Translations under genes and position numbers: made by a program
From: Mesorhizobium alhagi CCNWXJ12-2
GTDB lineage: Bacteria; Pseudomonadota; Alphaproteobacteria; Rhizobiales; Rhizobiaceae
Reading direction: 5' to 3'
Length of the DNA: 64,000 bases
Assembly: GCF_000236565.1 (NCBI RefSeq)
Contig: NZ_AHAM01000030.1
Coordinates: forward strand, 1-64,000
The notes under the pieces: model-generated
Seen by the model: the letters and a program-made list of their open reading frames with translations, nothing else
Told to the model about the DNA's origin: nothing
Databases searched by the model: none
Shown here: one piece after another, positions 57,502 through 64,000 of the stretch
Layout of the letters: every line of letters starts with the position of its first letter
Position numbering within the stretch: the stretch's first letter is position 1

Positions 57502-58133
57502 CCGGCAACCACGACAAATCGGCGCTCGAACAGGTCTATGCGGCGCGAAGTGCGGATGAACTGGCGCAGGCTTATGCCGCCTGGTCGAACGCCTATGACC
57601 GAGAGACCGCGGCCTCCGGCTACTGCCTGCCCTTCATGACCACAAGCTGGGTCGCGCGCTATGTCCCTCGGGACGCGGGCGCGCTGCTCGATGCCGGCTG
57701 CGGCACGGGCCTGTCGGGCCCCTATCTGTGGGCGCTGGGATACACGAATATCGACGGGCTCGATTTTTCCGAAGAGATGCTGGCCCTTGCAGCCGCGCGC
57801 GGCGCGTATCGAGAACTTCGGCGCGCGACGCTCGGCGAGACGCTGCCCTGGCCGGATAACCATTACGCCGCGTTCTTCTCGACCGGCGTCTTCACCGAAG
57901 GTCACGCCCCGGCGTCGAGCCTCGATGAACTGGTGCGGATAACCCGGCCTGGCGGCCATGCGATCTTCACGGTTCGCGACACCGTATTGGACAGCGGAGA
58001 ATTCCGCGAGCAGTTCTCGGCCTTGGAAAAGGCGGGCCGCTGGCGGCCGGTCGAGGAGAGCCCACCCTTCCGTGCCTTCGCGGTCGCCGAGCCGGAGGTG
58101 CTGGTGCAGGCGTTCGTGTTCGAGGTGATCTGA
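57498..58133 (+). CDS. Class I SAM-dependent methyltransferase coupled to the ABC permease
   Basis: This is a 211-residue methyltransferase (Methyltransf_11/25-like). SAM motif I is 'GALLDAGCGTGLSGPYLWALGYTNIDGLDFSEEMLALAAARG' (GCGTG) and motif II 'YAAFFSTGVFTEGHAPASSLDELVRITRPGGHAIFTVRDTV'. The N-terminal 'YAAWSNAYDRE' resembles Williams-Beuren syndrome chromosome region 27-type methyltransferases. It overlaps the permease stop (ATGA), so it may be translated together with the transporter. The substrate is unknown. Confidence 0.88.
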   Translation: MTGNHDKSALEQVYAARSADELAQAYAAWSNAYDRETAASGYCLPFMTTSWVARYVPRDAGALLDAGCGTGLSGPYLWALGYTNIDGLDFSEEMLALAAARGAYRELRRATLGETLPWPDNHYAAFFSTGVFTEGHAPASSLDELVRITRPGGHAIFTVRDTVLDSGEFREQFSALEKAGRWRPVEESPPFRAFAVAEPEVLVQAFVFEVI

Positions 58134-58205
58134 TCGGAAAGACAGGGCGGCGGAACAGACCACGGACTCCATGCGTTGTCAGCCGGTTATCTCTGATGGG
58201 ATTCC

Positions 58206-58805
58206 ATGGAAGCACTCGTCGAGGAATTCGGACACCCGACCTATACATCGTTCCCGGTTATAGTGGCGCGGTTGCTTCTGGCGACCGTCTTCGGCGCTGT
58301 AATCGGCTTCGAGCGCGAGTGGCGCAACCGGCCGGCGGGGCTGAGAACACATATCCTGGTCTGCGTGGCCGCCGCGACGGTAGGAATCCTGACCATCGAA
58401 ATCATCCACGCGCCGATGTTTTCTACCGATGCCGTCACGCTCGATCCGATCCGTGCGGTCGAGGCGGTGACTGCCGGCGTCGCCTTTCTTGCCGCCGGCA
58501 CAATCCTGTTCGCGCGCGGCCAGGTGCACGGGCTGACCACCGGCGCGGGAATGTGGCTGGCGGGCGCCATAGGGCTTTCCGCGGGGCTTGGCTTCTGGCA
58601 GATCGCCACCTTCGGCACATTGCTGGCCTTGATCGTGCTTGGCCTGTTGAAAACGCTCGAGAGCCGGCTCGACCTGGACGAAGGGCCCGATTTCAAAAAT
58701 TCGGCGGCGGGCGGCAAGGATGCCGAGCGGAGGATCGAACCCAAGCCGGACGATCCCTCCCATATGCAGCCATCGGAGCGATTTCCGGAGGGCCGATCGG
58801 ATTGA
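58206..58805 (+). CDS. MgtC/SapB family inner-membrane protein
   Basis: This is a 199-residue protein with the MgtC pattern: 'RLLLATVFGAVIGFEREWRNRPAGLRTHILVCVAAA' (conserved E-R-E and G-L-R-T-H), then 'RAVEAVTAGVAFLAAGTILF' and 'GLTTGAGMWLAGAIGLSAGLGFW'. About five helices are followed by a short hydrophilic tail rather than an ACT-like domain. The family is involved in magnesium homeostasis and low-pH survival, often by modulating the F1Fo ATPase. Confidence 0.93.
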   Translation: MEALVEEFGHPTYTSFPVIVARLLLATVFGAVIGFEREWRNRPAGLRTHILVCVAAATVGILTIEIIHAPMFSTDAVTLDPIRAVEAVTAGVAFLAAGTILFARGQVHGLTTGAGMWLAGAIGLSAGLGFWQIATFGTLLALIVLGLLKTLESRLDLDEGPDFKNSAAGGKDAERRIEPKPDDPSHMQPSERFPEGRSD

Positions 58806-58873
58806 GGCCGGGTGTTTCGCTGCCGCCGGCGGAGGCAATTGCCCAATTCCCAAAACATTGGTAAGAGCGCGGC

Positions 58874-58990
58874 ATGGAAGAGCTGTTCGGAAATCCGGCC
58901 TACAAGGGTTTCGTGCTGCAGGATAAGAAGCGCCTGCCGGCACGGTTCTTTGCGCGGATTTCCGGCGCACTGACCAGCCGACTTATCTGA
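58874..58990 (+). CDS. Small ORF upstream of leuC
   Basis: This is a 38-codon ORF ([20 protein letters not shown]...) between mgtC and leuC. Its basic, amphipathic composition and plausible codon use suggest it may be translated, and the ATG has AAGAGCGCGGC upstream, a weak site. There is no leucine-codon run that would make it an attenuator peptide. It is reported with low confidence. Confidence 0.35.
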   Translation: MEELFGNPAYKGFVLQDKKRLPARFFARISGALTSRLI

Positions 58991-59063
58991 GCCTGTCACT
59001 CGGGCCGGCGGCTTACGGCTTCGGCTGAAGTCCCTTTCTCTTCCCAATCGACGGATTTACGCA

Positions 59064-60473
59064 ATGAGCGCACCGCGCACCCTCTACGACAAGATATTCG
59101 ACGACCATGTCGTCGACCGCCAGGACGACGGCACCTGCCTGCTCTATATCGACCGCCACCTGGTCCATGAGGTGACCAGCCCGCAGGCGTTTGAAGGCCT
59201 GCGCCTGACCGGCCGAACCGTACGGCATCCGGAAAAGACGCTCGCCGTGGTCGACCACAATGTGCCGACCTCGCCCGACCGCAAGCTCGGCATCAAGAAC
59301 GAGGAAAGCCGCATCCAGGTGGAGGCGCTGGCGAAGAATGCCGCCGATTTCGGCGTCGAGTATTATTCCGAGACCGATCGCCGCCAAGGCATCGTTCACA
59401 TCATCGGTCCGGAGCAGGGCTTCACGCTGCCGGGCATGACCATTGTCTGCGGCGACAGCCACACTTCGACGCACGGCGCTTTCGGTGCGCTGGCGCACGG
59501 CATCGGCACGTCGGAAGTCGAGCACGTGCTGGCCACCCAGACCTTGATCCAGCGCAAGGCCAGGAACATGCTTGTCCGCGTTGACGGGAAGCTGCCGCAG
59601 GGCGTTACCGCCAAGGACATCATCCTCGCCATCATCGGCGAGATCGGCACGGCCGGCGGCACGGGCTATGTCATCGAATATGCAGGCGAAGCCATCCGCG
59701 CGCTTTCTATGGAAGGGCGCATGACGATCTGCAACATGTCGATCGAAGGCGGCGCCCGCGCCGGCCTGATCGCGCCGGACGAAACAACCTACGCCTACGT
59801 CAAGGACAAGCCACGCGCGCCCAAGGGCAAGGCGTGGGACATGGCGCTCGAATACTGGAAGACACTGAAATCCGACGAGGGCGCGCATTTCGACAAGGTC
59901 GTGGTGCTCGACGCAGCAAACCTGCCGCCGATCGTGTCATGGGGCTCGTCGCCGGAGGATGTCGTCTCTGTCCAGGGCGTCGTGCCCGATCCGGCGGAAA
60001 TCGCCGACGAGAACAAGCGGACGTCGAAGCAGCGGGCGCTGGACTATATGGGCCTGAAGGCCGGAACGAAGATCACCGATATCGAACTCGACCGGGTCTT
60101 CATCGGCTCCTGCACCAATGGCCGCATCGAGGATCTGCGCGAAGTCGCCAAGGTCGTCGAGGGAAAGACGGTAAATCCGCGCGTCAACGCCATGATCGTG
60201 CCCGGATCGGGCCTCGTGAAGGAGCAGGCGGAGGCCGAAGGACTCGACAAGATCTTCATCGCCGCCGGTTTCGACTGGCGCGAACCGGGCTGCTCCATGT
60301 GCCTGGCGATGAACGACGATCGGCTGAAGCCGCACGAACGCTGCGCCTCGACCTCGAACCGCAATTTCGAGGGGCGCCAGGGGTTCAAAGGCCGTACCCA
60401 CCTGGTTTCGCCCGCAATGGCGGCGGCGGCGGCTATCGCCGGTCACTTCGTCGATATCCGCGACTGGAAGTAG
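59064..60473 (+). CDS. leuC: 3-Isopropylmalate dehydratase large subunit
   Basis: This is a 469-residue isopropylmalate isomerase subunit for leucine synthesis. Iron-sulphur ligands are in '[19 protein letters not shown]' and '[14 protein letters not shown]'. Substrate-binding features include '[34 protein letters not shown]'. The gene for the small subunit (leuD) is not in the window. A terminator follows about 20 bases downstream. Confidence 0.97.
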   Translation: MSAPRTLYDKIFDDHVVDRQDDGTCLLYIDRHLVHEVTSPQAFEGLRLTGRTVRHPEKTLAVVDHNVPTSPDRKLGIKNEESRIQVEALAKNAADFGVEYYSETDRRQGIVHIIGPEQGFTLPGMTIVCGDSHTSTHGAFGALAHGIGTSEVEHVLATQTLIQRKARNMLVRVDGKLPQGVTAKDIILAIIGEIGTAGGTGYVIEYAGEAIRALSMEGRMTICNMSIEGGARAGLIAPDETTYAYVKDKPRAPKGKAWDMALEYWKTLKSDEGAHFDKVVVLDAANLPPIVSWGSSPEDVVSVQGVVPDPAEIADENKRTSKQRALDYMGLKAGTKITDIELDRVFIGSCTNGRIEDLREVAKVVEGKTVNPRVNAMIVPGSGLVKEQAEAEGLDKIFIAAGFDWREPGCSMCLAMNDDRLKPHERCASTSNRNFEGRQGFKGRTHLVSPAMAAAAAIAGHFVDIRDWK

Positions 60474-60489
60474 CGGCATTGTGACAATC

Positions 60490-60533
60490 GCCCGATCTGC
60501 CGGAGCGAAAATCCGTTCGGCAGGTCGGGCTTA
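60490..60533 (+). terminator. Hairpin terminator after leuC
   Basis: A 13-bp stem with one G-U pair (60490-60502 with 60518-60530, loop of 15 bases) begins 17 bases after the leuC stop. The downstream run is short (TTAACC), so efficiency may be partial. Confidence 0.55.
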
Positions 60534-60593
60534 ACCGCTTGTTTGCGCCTTGCCCGTAGATATTCCGCAAGGGAAGACGGGCAGGAAAGCGGT

Positions 60594-61787
60594 TTGGACA
60601 CTCGCCTATTCATAGCACTGCTGAATCCTGGGATTGCCCTTGTTCTCGCATCGGCGTTTCTTACGCTTTGGGTTCACCAGCGGCACAGGCTCTATCTGGC
60701 GGTGCTGGTGCTGGCTTATTCCGCCTCCGCGGTCGGTTTCCTGCTGCAGTATTTTCCCCTGCCGGTTGGGCAGGAGTTGACCAAACTGCTCTCGAACCTG
60801 TGTTTCATGCTTACAGGCACCTGTCTCGCCGGAGCCGTCGTTGCACGCTATGGCAGGCGGGTGCCTTATACCGCACTCGGCATCCTGGGCGTCGGCGGCA
60901 TGACCGCTTTTTGCTGGTTCCTGTTCGTCCAGCCCGACCTCACATGGAGAATCTACGCGATCAATTTTGCTATCGGCGGCATCAGCCTCGTCGTGGCGGC
61001 GGAATTGCGTGCGGTTCGACGAAACGGTCCCACGGAAGCGATTCTGTTCGTGCTGTCGCTGCTTTCCGCGCTGAATTTCTTCGTCCGCACAATCATCGCT
61101 TTGAAAATCAATGGGCCTTTCAACGCCGAAGTGGGACTTCACGACTCGCTCTATTGGACCACCTCTCTTCTGGCACATGCGCTCCTGTCGCTTCTGATCG
61201 CGCTCAGCCTGTTCACCGCGGCAGCGCTGGACGTTCTCAAAGCACTCAAAGCGGAATCGCATACCGACCCGCTGTCGGGCCTGCTCAACCGGCGCGGCTT
61301 CGAGGAGCGGGCATCCGCGATGCTGAAGCGCTCGCACGATAGCGGCTTGCCTTCCGCGCTGGTGATCGCGGACCTCGACCATTTCAAGGCTGTGAACGAC
61401 ACTTTCGGCCATGCTGTCGGCGACCAGGTCATAGCGGCGTTCGCATCGCAGTTGCGCTCGGAGGCTGGAAAGAGCGGCGTCGTCGGCCGGCTCGGTGGCG
61501 AGGAATTCGCGGTCCTGCTTCCGGCAAGCGATCTGGCGGCAGCGCAGATGTTCGCCGAAGGCGTCAGAACCTCGTTTTCACAGGGCGGCTCACGCGGACT
61601 GCCGGCGAAGGCAAGGGTCACCGCAAGCTTCGGCGTCGCGGCGGGCGAGGGAGCCCTCCCGGCGCTTCTGCGCCAGGCGGACGAGGCGCTTTACCAGGCC
61701 AAGCGGAACGGCCGCGACAGCGTCCGGATTTCCTATCGCCGCCCGCAACAAGAGCCGGTCGCGCCCGCCGGCATTCGCTTCGCCTGA
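60594..61787 (+). CDS. Membrane-anchored diguanylate cyclase (GGDEF protein)
   Basis: This is a 397-residue protein that would make cyclic di-GMP from two GTP. The N-terminal 200 residues hold about seven hydrophobic helices of an uncharacterised sensor module. The GGDEF domain starts at 'SHTDPLSGLLNRRGFEERA', has 'VIADLDHFKAVNDTFGHAVGDQVI' and the active site GGEEF (301-305), so it is catalytically complete. The inhibitory I-site RxxD is absent (GKSG at that position). TTG is chosen as start because AGGAAAGCGGT precedes it and the helix begins right after; a GTG/ATG-type upstream frame is open without a ribosome-binding site. Confidence 0.88.
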   Translation: MDTRLFIALLNPGIALVLASAFLTLWVHQRHRLYLAVLVLAYSASAVGFLLQYFPLPVGQELTKLLSNLCFMLTGTCLAGAVVARYGRRVPYTALGILGVGGMTAFCWFLFVQPDLTWRIYAINFAIGGISLVVAAELRAVRRNGPTEAILFVLSLLSALNFFVRTIIALKINGPFNAEVGLHDSLYWTTSLLAHALLSLLIALSLFTAAALDVLKALKAESHTDPLSGLLNRRGFEERASAMLKRSHDSGLPSALVIADLDHFKAVNDTFGHAVGDQVIAAFASQLRSEAGKSGVVGRLGGEEFAVLLPASDLAAAQMFAEGVRTSFSQGGSRGLPAKARVTASFGVAAGEGALPALLRQADEALYQAKRNGRDSVRISYRRPQQEPVAPAGIRFA

Positions 61788-61798
61788 CCGGCCAAAGA

Positions 61799-62119
61799 TC
61801 AGTCGCCGGGCGAGAAGCGCCGCACCAGTTCGTGGAATTCGTCGCGCAAACCCGGTATGTCCTCCGCAACGATGAGCGCCAGCTCGTGCTCCTCGAACAG
61901 CTTGAACCATTCGTCCCATTCGACCAGCTCAAGGCCGCCGGCATTGACCGGACGTTCGGCCTGGTCCTGGTCCTCATAGGCATTCTGGCCGAAAACGATC
62001 CGCAGCATCGGCTGTGTGCCGGCCGCCGGAGAGACATCCACGATGGCCGGTGCGCCGGCGCGGGCGGCGGCCCAGTCGCGGATTGCTTCGTGATCGGTCA
62101 GCATGATCGTATTGGCCAT
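61799..62119 (-). CDS. Hypothetical acidic cytoplasmic protein
   Basis: This is a 106-residue acidic protein without signal peptide or membrane segment and with no family I recognise. It shows 'TIMLTDHEAIRDWAAARAGAPAIVDVSPAAGTQPMLRIVFGQNAY' and an acidic C-terminal helix ('EEHELALIVAEDIPGLRDEFHELVRRF'). GGAGAGATGAC precedes the ATG, an excellent ribosome-binding site. It sits convergent to one GGDEF gene and divergent from the other. Confidence 0.7.
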   Translation of the reverse strand: MANTIMLTDHEAIRDWAAARAGAPAIVDVSPAAGTQPMLRIVFGQNAYEDQDQAERPVNAGGLELVEWDEWFKLFEEHELALIVAEDIPGLRDEFHELVRRFSPGD

Positions 62120-62310
62120 GTCATCTCTCCGTGTCGCTGATCCGAAACGAAGACTCCGGGCCGGCGGTTCCAAGCCGCTCCAGTAGTCTATGCGTCAAAA
62201 TCGCCCTCGCAATTTCGCGGCTGGACTGACGCTGCGGAATCCGCGCTCGCGTTAACGCCTTTTTGGCTTGATCGTGGTTGAGTCCGCACCGATCGGAGCA
62301 TGCAGTCGAA

Positions 62311-63495
62311 ATGAGCGGGGCGGGATTCATCCTGGCGATAAACATGGCCGTCGCAGGCCTGCTGGCGGCTGCGTTTCTCATGGTCGCGGTCTACGACAAG
62401 AAGAACGATGCCGCGCGCTGGATGGCGTTCGGCTTTGCGCTCGCAATGTCGAATTTCGGTCTCGAATTCGCCATCGCCTCGCTCGGAACATCCCGGCCCG
62501 CCGTGGTCGCGTCCTTCGCCGCCTTCCTCGCAGCCATGGCTGTATTCAACGCCGGCATCGCCCGGAAATACGAAGTCGCCGTGCCGTGGCGGCTGATGGG
62601 CGCGGTTTTCGTTGTCTCGATCGCGACCTGCTATCTGATCCAGGACATGCCGCGGGATTCATTCAGCCGGATGCTGCTCTACCAATTGCCCTATTTCCTG
62701 ATGCAGGCAGTCGGCGTCGGCATCGTTTGGTTAGCCAGGTCGAGGCGTCCGCTCGACAATCTGTTCATGGCGGTGATGTCGGCGAGCGCCCTGCAGTTTC
62801 TGAGCAAGGCATTTCTGTTCCAGATATTCGGCGGCACCGGCGCGACTGCCCAGGACTATCTGAAGACCAACTACGCATTGTTCTCCCAATCGATGGGAAC
62901 TGTATTCGCAATGGCCATCGCCTTGCTGATGCTCGTCATACTGGTGCGCGACATCTTCGCCGACGTCACAGCGAAATCGGAAACCGACGCATTGTCGGGG
63001 TTGCTGAACCGGGGCGGCTTTGAGCGCCACGCCGAGGCGGCGCTGCGCGACTCCGCACGCACCGGCCTGCCGGTGACGCTGGTGATTTCGGACCTCGACC
63101 ACTTCAAGGCCGTCAACGACACGTTCGGGCACGCTGCCGGTGACCGCGTCATCGAAGCGTTTGCGGGTTTCCTGCGGAACTCCACAAGCGGTCATCAGAT
63201 CGCCGGACGCATAGGCGGCGAAGAATTCGCCGTCGCTCTGCCAGGAACCAACCTTTCCGGCGCCAGGCTCTTTGCAGAAGGGGCCCGCAGCGCCTTTGCC
63301 GGCCTTCCGATCGATGGCCTGCCGGACGACAGGCGCTTCACCGCAAGCTTCGGCGTTGCCGAACTGCGTGGCGGAGAGGGTATTTCGGACCTCATGCGAA
63401 GGGCGGACGAGGCGCTCTACGATGCCAAGAAAGGCGGCCGCGACTGCGTCCGCGTATTCGAGGCGCAGGAGCGTGATCTGTCGAGCGCGGGCTGA
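62311..63495 (+). CDS. Membrane-anchored diguanylate cyclase (GGDEF protein), paralogue
   Basis: This is a 394-residue protein of the same architecture as the gene at 60.6 kb: about seven N-terminal helices, then a GGDEF domain ('SETDALSGLLNRGGFERHA', 'VISDLDHFKAVNDTFGHAAGDRVIEAF', GGEEF at 302-306). It also lacks the RxxD I-site (SGHQ). The domain is nearly collinear with its neighbour, and the shared arrangement points to duplication. GGAG lies 13 bases upstream of the ATG, a loose site. Confidence 0.88.
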   Translation: MSGAGFILAINMAVAGLLAAAFLMVAVYDKKNDAARWMAFGFALAMSNFGLEFAIASLGTSRPAVVASFAAFLAAMAVFNAGIARKYEVAVPWRLMGAVFVVSIATCYLIQDMPRDSFSRMLLYQLPYFLMQAVGVGIVWLARSRRPLDNLFMAVMSASALQFLSKAFLFQIFGGTGATAQDYLKTNYALFSQSMGTVFAMAIALLMLVILVRDIFADVTAKSETDALSGLLNRGGFERHAEAALRDSARTGLPVTLVISDLDHFKAVNDTFGHAAGDRVIEAFAGFLRNSTSGHQIAGRIGGEEFAVALPGTNLSGARLFAEGARSAFAGLPIDGLPDDRRFTASFGVAELRGGEGISDLMRRADEALYDAKKGGRDCVRVFEAQERDLSSAG

Positions 63496-63509
63496 GAACA
63501 CCCGAGCGG

Positions 63510-64000
63510 CTATTTGCTCGCCACGGACGAAACCTTGGTGACGAGCTTGTATTCGGCAAGTTCGTCCGGCGACAGATAGTAGAGCGCCCGCGGCGGCGTA
63601 TCGAGCGCATGCAGCCAGAGAGCCGGATCTATGCCCATCTCGCTGAGATGCCGCGAGATGCGGGCCGTCGTCGCCTGCGCATCGGCCATCGCCTGCTCGG
63701 GCGCGGTTTCGCTCAGCGTGGCCGCGTAGAACTGATGCACGCCGATTGCCGCCTTTTCCCCGGCGCTGCGCGTCTTGCCGCCCGCGAAGAACAGCGGGCA
63801 CGACGAGGCGCAGAGCGCACCGTCTACGACCACCGTTGCGATGCCGAGTTCGCGCACGGTCTTGGCCATGGCCATGGCGTCGTCGAGCGCGCCGCCGGGC
63901 GAGTTCAGCGAGACGGTCTTCACGTATTCGCCGCGCTCAGCGATCTCGGCCGCGAAGCGCGCCGCCGAGCCGGGCTCGATGCTGCCTTCGGCGGTCATCA
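63510..64000 (-). CDS. ClpP/crotonase-fold exported-type protein (COG3904-like), partial
   Basis: The gene runs off the right edge, so the N-terminus (probably a signal peptide or membrane segment) is missing; the frame is open to the last base and an internal ATG at 63998 need not be the start. The visible 163 residues have 'VKTVSLNSPGGALDDAMAMAKTVRELGIATVVVDGALCASSCPLFFAGGKTRSAG' (ClpP-like Ser in CASSC) and 'IGVHQFYA'. This is the pattern of COG3904 periplasmic proteins. No cognate partner is visible. Confidence 0.8.
   Translation of the reverse strand, partial: MTAEGSIEPGSAARFAAEIAERGEYVKTVSLNSPGGALDDAMAMAKTVRELGIATVVVDGALCASSCPLFFAGGKTRSAGEKAAIGVHQFYAATLSETAPEQAMADAQATTARISRHLSEMGIDPALWLHALDTPPRALYYLSPDELAEYKLVTKVSSVASK

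Overview
The window (about 63% G+C by eye) reads as a chromosomal core segment of a Rhizobiales alphaproteobacterium, most like Mesorhizobium or another Phyllobacteriaceae member. The evidence is the gene content: a DUF2794 protein, a DUF1236/SH3 protein, an IalB-like protein, an Omp19-like lipoprotein, and an mdh-sucCDAB-lpd cluster. Genes are dense and appear on both strands. There are no rRNA or tRNA genes, no insertion sequence, no prophage and no CRISPR array. Assignments rest on motifs and family recognition from the sequence alone; no database search was run.

Layout. 0-10 kb: the end of dnaE2, a PAT-type acetyltransferase, a Bax-inhibitor-1 membrane protein, a YbbA/YbbP-type ABC exporter divergent from a TesA-like esterase, thpR, a low-molecular-weight phosphatase and rlmN. 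10-20 kb: a LysE exporter, argG, a lytic transglycosylase, an amine oxidase, then ffh-chorismate mutase-rpsP. 20-31 kb: a TetR regulator with an operator-like palindrome, DUF2794, DUF1223, a ceramidase-like protein, acnA, and the heme-export operon ccmA-ccmB-[Imm50-like ORF]-ccmD-ccmG, from which ccmC is absent. 31-38 kb: yciB-ftsY-mtaB-dapF on the minus strand, then an Omp19-like lipoprotein and zapE. 38-49 kb: the TCA block mdh-sucC-cupin-sucD-sucA-sucB-lpd. 50-64 kb: a TraB-like protein, xerC, rimM-trmD-rplS, methyltransferases and acetyltransferases, an amino-acid ABC importer without its ATPase, MgtC, leuC, two paralogous GGDEF proteins and the edge of a ClpP-fold protein.

How the genes work together. 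The TCA block supplies malate dehydrogenase, succinyl-CoA ligase and all three 2-oxoglutarate dehydrogenase components; aconitase lies 12 kb away. ffh and ftsY give the SRP GTPase and its receptor, both with low-complexity extensions. rpsP and rimM-trmD-rplS are parts of a widely conserved operon, separated here by about 32 kb.

Most unusual points: (1) ccmC is missing between ccmB and ccmD, and a lower-GC ORF resembling an Imm50 immunity protein sits exactly there; (2) dapF carries an apparent +1 frameshift at the second catalytic cysteine, which is also lost; (3) a structured, terminator-tailed RNA candidate lies in the gene-free stretch 21.5-21.85 kb; (4) a cupin gene splits sucC from sucD, and a large imperfect palindrome lies between sucD and sucA.
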